From Gammaproteobacteria bacterium (GTDB lineage Bacteria > Pseudomonadota > Gammaproteobacteria > Xanthomonadales > SZUA-36), in the NCBI GenBank assembly GCA_030426265.1, contig JAUHYP010000010.1:1-64000 (forward strand): DNA of 64,000 nt, read 5' to 3'. Positions 59,987 to 64,000 of this stretch are shown here, piece by piece. The first letter of the stretch is position 1; every line of letters starts with the position of its first letter. Position numbers and translations under genes: made by a program. Under the pieces are notes generated by a model that was not told the origin of the DNA, did no database searches, and saw nothing but the letters and a program-made list of their open reading frames with translations.

Positions 59987-60793
59987 ATGCTTGAATATCT
60001 GGTCACTTCAAAAACAAGGCGCGACCTTCTTCGCTTGCTCTGGAGCCAGGGACGGGAAGGGACGGCGGCGGCGCTTGCCGAACAGGCGGGCGTTGCCTTT
60101 GCGGGCGCGTACAAGGAGCTTCACGCCATGGAGGCGGCAGGATTGGCGCAGGCAGAATGGAGAGACGGGCGGAAGGTATTCCGGTCAGTGAAGGATCATC
60201 CGGAGCGGACGTTTCTGCAGAAACTTTTCGGTGGTGAACAGGCAATGAGTGAGAAGTCACAAACCAGCGATTCAGCCGATGTGTCGGATCTCAAGGGCGA
60301 GTTGGCTGGCCTGGGGTTGCCGGTGAATGCGGCGAAGTCATCCCCGAGCGATGACCGCCCGCTCGAACCGCTGCTGGCTTCGGCGTGCACCCTGGCGCAT
60401 CGGGACGCATCGGTCGCGCGTTCCCTGCCCGTGCTGCTGGCCAGGTACAGGGATGAATTGGACATGCGTGAGCTGGAGCACGCGTGCAGGAGCGTCGGGC
60501 AGAAACACACCATGGGCTTTTTCCTGGAACTGACGGCCCAGCTGTCCGGTGACAGGGCGCTTTCCAATGCGGCAACCCACTTTCGCGACAAGCGCAGGAA
60601 GAAGGAACGGCAGTTCTTCGACAACGCTTCGGCATTCTCCCGGAGAGTGGCTGAGAGTCGGTCGCCCGCGCTTGCGAAAAAGTGGAAGTTGCTCATGAAC
60701 CTGAGCCACGAATCATTTGCGAGCACGTTCGAGAAGTTCCGGGATGATTCGCTACACGTCCACAGAGATCTTCGAGTTTCTCCGGGCGATTGA
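59987..60793 (+). CDS. Winged-helix transcriptional regulator within the restriction locus
   Basis: A 268-residue protein. Residues 1-75 form a winged helix of ArsR/MarR type (MLEYLVTSKTRRDLLRLLWS, then GVAFAGAYKELHAMEAAGLA, then the wing AEWRDGRKVFRSV). Residues 110-260 are mostly helical and highly charged, without a recognised family (for example LARYRDELDMRELEHACRSV and HFRDKRRKKERQFFDN). It starts directly after a 21-bp palindrome and lies between hsdS and the AbiEi-Fic gene. It could repress itself and time expression of fic and hsdR. The C-terminal part may sense something or bind the neighbouring protein. Confidence 0.7.
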   Translation: MLEYLVTSKTRRDLLRLLWSQGREGTAAALAEQAGVAFAGAYKELHAMEAAGLAQAEWRDGRKVFRSVKDHPERTFLQKLFGGEQAMSEKSQTSDSADVSDLKGELAGLGLPVNAAKSSPSDDRPLEPLLASACTLAHRDASVARSLPVLLARYRDELDMRELEHACRSVGQKHTMGFFLELTAQLSGDRALSNAATHFRDKRRKKERQFFDNASAFSRRVAESRSPALAKKWKLLMNLSHESFASTFEKFRDDSLHVHRDLRVSPGD

Positions 60794-60817
60794 TAACAAC
60801 ATGCCCCAACATAATTC

Positions 60818-60907
60818 CCTATATTTGACACAACACAAAAACCTATACATTACACATCATAATAACCTATAATCGGCACATCACCAAAACCTATAAAGCG
60901 CACAAGG
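60818..60907 (+). promoter_or_regulatory. Four iterons at exact 24-bp spacing before the AbiEi-Fic gene
   Basis: CCTATA begins at 60818, 60842, 60866 and 60890. Copies share a CACA about 11 bases later, and copies 1-3 end in an A-rich stretch; the last three are preceded by AA. The third copy gives a perfect TATAAT (60868-60873) that could be the -10 box, and TTGACA occurs in the first copy (60825-60830). The array fills the space between the regulator and the fused gene. Probably an array of operator sites. Confidence 0.7.
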
Positions 60908-60908
60908 C

Positions 60909-62459
60909 ATGGCAGCACCTTCGGAAAAGCTGGCGGACTCGCTGGAGGCCCTCAAGGCGCTCCAGGATGCCGGTGTGGTCGCCGTTCGCTCTGCCGATCT
61001 GAGCCGCACCCACCGTGAACGTCTGCTGAGGGCAGGGTTCCTCGACGAAGTCATCAAGGGGTGGTACGTCCCGGCGCGGCAAGACCAGGGCGCCGGTGAG
61101 AGCACTGCCTGGTATGCCTCGTTCTGGGATTTCTGCGCGGCTTATCTGGATTACCGGTTCGGTGATCAGTGGTGCCTGGCGCCCGAGCACTCGCTGGCCC
61201 TGCACGTCGGTAACCGGACCGTACCGCAGCAACTCATCGTTCATGCACCGAAAGGTGGGAACAAGCCGACGAATCTGCCGCACAACACTTCGCTGTTCGA
61301 TGCACGCTACCCGTTGCCGGACAAACCACACACCGTGGTGAAGGATGGACTGCGCCTGTTTTCCCTCCCTGCGGCACTGGTCGCCTGCGGCGCTGGCTAC
61401 TTCGAGAAACGACCAACGGATGCGCGAGCGGCGCTTGCCATGATCCGTGACGAGTCCGATGTGCTGGCCGTTTTGCTGGACGGCGGACAGAGCACGGTAG
61501 CGGGCCGTCTGGCGGGTGCGTTCCGGAATATCGGGCGCGAGCGCATGGCAGATGGAATCATCAAGACCATGAAACGCGCGGGCTACGATGTTCGCGAGAA
61601 TGACCCGTTCGCGCAGGACACCACGCTGGAACTGCCATTGCGTGAGCCCTCGCCCTATGTGAGTCGCATGCGAATCATGTGGAGCGCCATGCGGCAACCG
61701 ATCATTGATGCATTCCCGGTGGCGCCTGGTCTGCCGGTCGATTCGAATCACTACCTGCAGCGGGTCGAGGAAGTCTATGTCACTGACGCCTATCACTCAC
61801 TGTCGATCGAAGGTTATCGAGTCAGTGCCCGCTTGATCGAGCAGGTGCGTTCCGGCGATTGGTGGCCTGACGCGAGTGAGCAGGACCGAGAACAGGCGAA
61901 TGCCCTGGCCGCGAAAGGCTACTACGATGCGTTCCAGCAGGTGAAAAAGGGGGTCGGACGGGTCCTCGAAGGCAGTCCCCCCGGTACGGTTGCAGACGAC
62001 CAACTGGCCGATTGGTATCGCGCCCTGTGGGGAGCGAGTGTCGAAGCCGGCATCATTTCGGCAGTGGATCTCGCCGGTTACCGGAATGGGCCGGTTTACA
62101 TTCGCCATTCGATGCACACGCCGCCGCCACACGAGGCTGTGCGTGACTTGATGCCGCTGCTGTTCGACTTGTTGGGTGGGGAGGAGCACTCGGCCGTTCG
62201 TGTGGTCCTGGGGCATTTCATGTTCGTGTACATCCACCCGTATTTCGATGGCAATGGCCGGATCGGCCGCTTCCTGATGAACCTGATGCTTGCCGGTGGC
62301 GGTTACCCGTGGACGGTCATTCCCGTGGAACGCCGCGACGACTACATGGCCGCACTTGAAGCAGCCAGCGTGGAAGGAGATATTGGCCCCTTCACAACCT
62401 TCCTGGGCGAGTTGGTGGCGGACAATATGGCCGGCAAACCGGGACCACCCACGCGGTGA
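60909..62459 (+). CDS. AbiEi-type antitoxin domain fused to Fic domain (AMPylase-like)
   Basis: A 516-residue two-part protein. Residues 1-60 resemble the winged-helix N-terminus of AbiEi antitoxins (LKALQDAGVVAVRSADLSRT, then LLRAGFLDEVIKGWYVPA), followed by an AbiEi-like middle to about 230. From about 285 a Fic domain begins. The inhibitory motif S297-x3-E301-G302 stands before the fold (class II arrangement), and the active loop is His443-PYFDGNGRIGR with all catalytic residues. Fic enzymes transfer AMP to a target protein; the Glu holds it inactive. The four 24-bp iterons upstream are a likely autoregulatory site. Its stop overlaps the hsdR GTG start (GTGA). Confidence 0.85.
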   Translation: MAAPSEKLADSLEALKALQDAGVVAVRSADLSRTHRERLLRAGFLDEVIKGWYVPARQDQGAGESTAWYASFWDFCAAYLDYRFGDQWCLAPEHSLALHVGNRTVPQQLIVHAPKGGNKPTNLPHNTSLFDARYPLPDKPHTVVKDGLRLFSLPAALVACGAGYFEKRPTDARAALAMIRDESDVLAVLLDGGQSTVAGRLAGAFRNIGRERMADGIIKTMKRAGYDVRENDPFAQDTTLELPLREPSPYVSRMRIMWSAMRQPIIDAFPVAPGLPVDSNHYLQRVEEVYVTDAYHSLSIEGYRVSARLIEQVRSGDWWPDASEQDREQANALAAKGYYDAFQQVKKGVGRVLEGSPPGTVADDQLADWYRALWGASVEAGIISAVDLAGYRNGPVYIRHSMHTPPPHEAVRDLMPLLFDLLGGEEHSAVRVVLGHFMFVYIHPYFDGNGRIGRFLMNLMLAGGGYPWTVIPVERRDDYMAALEAASVEGDIGPFTTFLGELVADNMAGKPGPPTR

Positions 62460-64000
62460 AGTTCACCGAGGACAAGCTCGAACAGGCCATCATCACCCTG
62501 CTGGCCGAGCAGGGCTTTCCCTACCACCGCGGCGACACGCTCGAGCGCAAGCCCACTGACGTCCTGCTTCGCGACGACCTGCGTACCTTTCTTGCGAAGC
62601 ACTACGCGGCTGACCAACTGACCGAAGGCGAGATCGAGTCCATCGTGCGCACGCTGGAGGGCCATTCCGCCGCTGACCTGTACGAATCCAACAAGGCGAT
62701 CCAGAAGCTGGTGGCGGATGGGTTTGTTCTGAAGCGCGAGGACCGCAGCAGGAAGGACCTCTACATCCAATTGATCGACTACAGCGGCCTGCCGCTGCAG
62801 CGCCTCCCGGCTGACGGCGAGGTCGGGGTCGTGGATGGCCGTGGTGAGGTTGCGGATGGCCAGGAGGCCTATACCAACAATCAGTACCGGCTGGTCAACC
62901 AGTTGGAGATCGAGGGTAGCGAGAAGCGAATCCCCGACGCCATTCTCTACATCAACGGTCTGCCGCTGGTGGTGTTCGAGTTCAAGTCGGCCATCCGCGA
63001 GGACGCGACACTGCACGACGCCTTTGTGCAGCTGACCACGCGCTACGCACGCGGTATCCCCGAACTGATGAAGTACAACGCGCTGTGCGTGATTTCCGAC
63101 GGCGTGAATTCCAAGGTGGGCTCGCAGTTCGCGGCCTACGAGTTCTTTTACGCCTGGCGCAAGGTGACGGGCCTGGAGGAGGTCGGCCAGGACGGCATCA
63201 ACTCGTTGCACACCCTGGTGCAGGGACTGTTCGACCCGGTGCGGCTGCGCCAGGTGATCCGGCATTTCGTGTTCTTCCCCGACAAGTCGCACCGCGAGGA
63301 GAAGATCGTCTGCCGCTACCCGCAGTTCTACGCGGCCACCAAGCTGTACCAGCACATCCTGGAACACCGAAAGCCGCATGGTGATGGCAAGGGCGGCACC
63401 TATTTCGGCGCCACCGGCTGCGGCAAGAGCTACACCATGCTGTTCCTCACCCGGCTCTTGATGAAAGGCCTCGACTTCGCCAGCCCGACCATTGTTCTGA
63501 TCACCGACCGTACGGACCTGGACGACCAACTCTCGAAGCAGTTCACCAACGCCAAGGGCTACATCGGCGATCAGAATGTCATCAGCGTGGAGAGCCGTGC
63601 AGAGCTTCGCGAACGGCTGGCCGGGCGCGCCAGTGGGGGCGTGTTCCTGACCACCATCCACAAGTTCACCGAGGATACGCGGCTGCTCACAGAGCGCGAC
63701 AACGTGATCTGCATTTCCGACGAGGCGCACCGCAGCCAGGTGAACCTGGACCAGAAAGTCCGCGTGACCGAGGACGGCGTGCGCCGCAGCTATGGGTTTG
63801 CCAAGTACCTGCACGACTCGCTGCCCAATGCCACCTTCGTTGGCTTCACCGGCACGCCCATCGACGCCACCCTGGACGTCTTCGGCGAGGTGGTGGATAG
63901 CTACACCATGACCGAGTCGGTCAAGGACGAGATCACCGTGCGCATCGTCTACGAGGGTCGCGCGGCGCGGGTGGTGCTGGACAACGCCAAGCTGGGCGAG
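62456..64000 (+). CDS. hsdR: Type I restriction-modification system, endonuclease subunit HsdR (3' end missing)
   Basis: The first 515 residues are in the window and remain open at base 64000. The nuclease domain shows Asp161 ... Glu175-Phe-Lys177 (VVFEFKSA), the PD-ExK pattern. The motor domain follows with Walker A GATGCGKSYT (318-327, Lys324) and DEAH box 422-425 (ICISDEAHRSQ). HsdR cleaves unmodified DNA at a distance after ATP-driven translocation. The start is GTG at 62456, overlapping the fic stop; no other start gives the conserved FTEDKLEQAIITLLAEQG opening. The nuclease motif is intact, so the system is probably active. Confidence 0.95.
   Translation, partial: MKFTEDKLEQAIITLLAEQGFPYHRGDTLERKPTDVLLRDDLRTFLAKHYAADQLTEGEIESIVRTLEGHSAADLYESNKAIQKLVADGFVLKREDRSRKDLYIQLIDYSGLPLQRLPADGEVGVVDGRGEVADGQEAYTNNQYRLVNQLEIEGSEKRIPDAILYINGLPLVVFEFKSAIREDATLHDAFVQLTTRYARGIPELMKYNALCVISDGVNSKVGSQFAAYEFFYAWRKVTGLEEVGQDGINSLHTLVQGLFDPVRLRQVIRHFVFFPDKSHREEKIVCRYPQFYAATKLYQHILEHRKPHGDGKGGTYFGATGCGKSYTMLFLTRLLMKGLDFASPTIVLITDRTDLDDQLSKQFTNAKGYIGDQNVISVESRAELRERLAGRASGGVFLTTIHKFTEDTRLLTERDNVICISDEAHRSQVNLDQKVRVTEDGVRRSYGFAKYLHDSLPNATFVGFTGTPIDATLDVFGEVVDSYTMTESVKDEITVRIVYEGRAARVVLDNAKLGE

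Noticed and set aside
60818-60907. Iterons as a plasmid or phage replication origin
   Set aside because: There is no replication initiator gene and no DnaA boxes nearby; position in a promoter directly before a coding start fits an operator array better.
60818-60907. CRISPR-like array
   Set aside because: Units are only partly conserved, 24 bp in total, with no spacers of usual length and no cas genes.

Overview
The window comes from a high-GC bacterium, most likely a gammaproteobacterium of the Xanthomonadales/Chromatiales type (lineage inferred, not proven). Pointers are a large Xanthomonas/Caulobacter-type TonB receptor, GPH and SSS sugar symporters, LacI regulators, flavin-dependent tryptophan-halogenase homologues next to polysaccharide enzymes, and a REP-like palindromic repeat. 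No rRNA, tRNA, CRISPR array or intact insertion sequence was seen.

Region 1 (1-11345) is a catabolic cluster. A minus-strand operon reads class III aminotransferase, two FAD oxidoreductases, a GcvT-like folate enzyme, an NDP-forming acyl-CoA synthetase and an aldehyde dehydrogenase cut by the window edge. A plus-strand operon diverges from it: TetR regulator, acyl-CoA dehydrogenase, Rieske oxygenase. A 22-bp palindrome lies between them. The set suggests oxidative removal of N-methyl groups from a methylated amine or betaine; the substrate is not known.

Region 2 (11382-25819) deals with oligosaccharides and oxidised sugars. A tight minus-strand operon encodes a GPH transporter, a GH94 phosphorylase, gluconokinase, a CBM9-like protein and an esterase. 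The GH94 enzyme carries an Arg/Lys pair expected of cellobionate phosphorylases, so cellobionate could be split to glucose-1-phosphate and gluconate, and gluconate phosphorylated. Around it lie a GH3 beta-glucosidase, a LacI regulator with a perfect operator-like palindrome, a GMC oxidoreductase with its Tat-exported small subunit, a Gfo/Idh/MocA oxidoreductase and a TIM-barrel epimerase.

Region 3 (25872-55283) is a hemicellulose (glucuronoarabinoxylan/arabinan) utilisation locus. It has a CE20-like acetylesterase and a minus-strand operon of four halogenase-family proteins with a GH9 glucanase inserted among them; one of the four has lost the catalytic signatures. From a promoter with three LacI-type operator-like sites diverges a TonB receptor. 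Then come a second LacI, GH67 alpha-glucuronidase, SSS symporter, HAD phosphatase/mutase, an L-ribulokinase-like FGGY kinase, araD, araA, two GH43 enzymes, a GPH symporter and a GH127 beta-L-arabinofuranosidase whose signal peptide is encoded inside a palindromic repeat.

Region 4 (about 55300-64000) has lower and uneven GC and looks like a defence island: a small Cys/His protein, a UDG-superfamily-like protein, then a type I restriction-modification system (hsdM, hsdS, hsdR). hsdS and hsdR are separated by a winged-helix regulator and an AbiEi-Fic fusion protein. Each of these two inserted genes has its own conspicuous control DNA: a 21-bp palindrome just before the first, and four CCTATA repeats at an exact 24-bp period before the second. 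hsdR runs off the window end.
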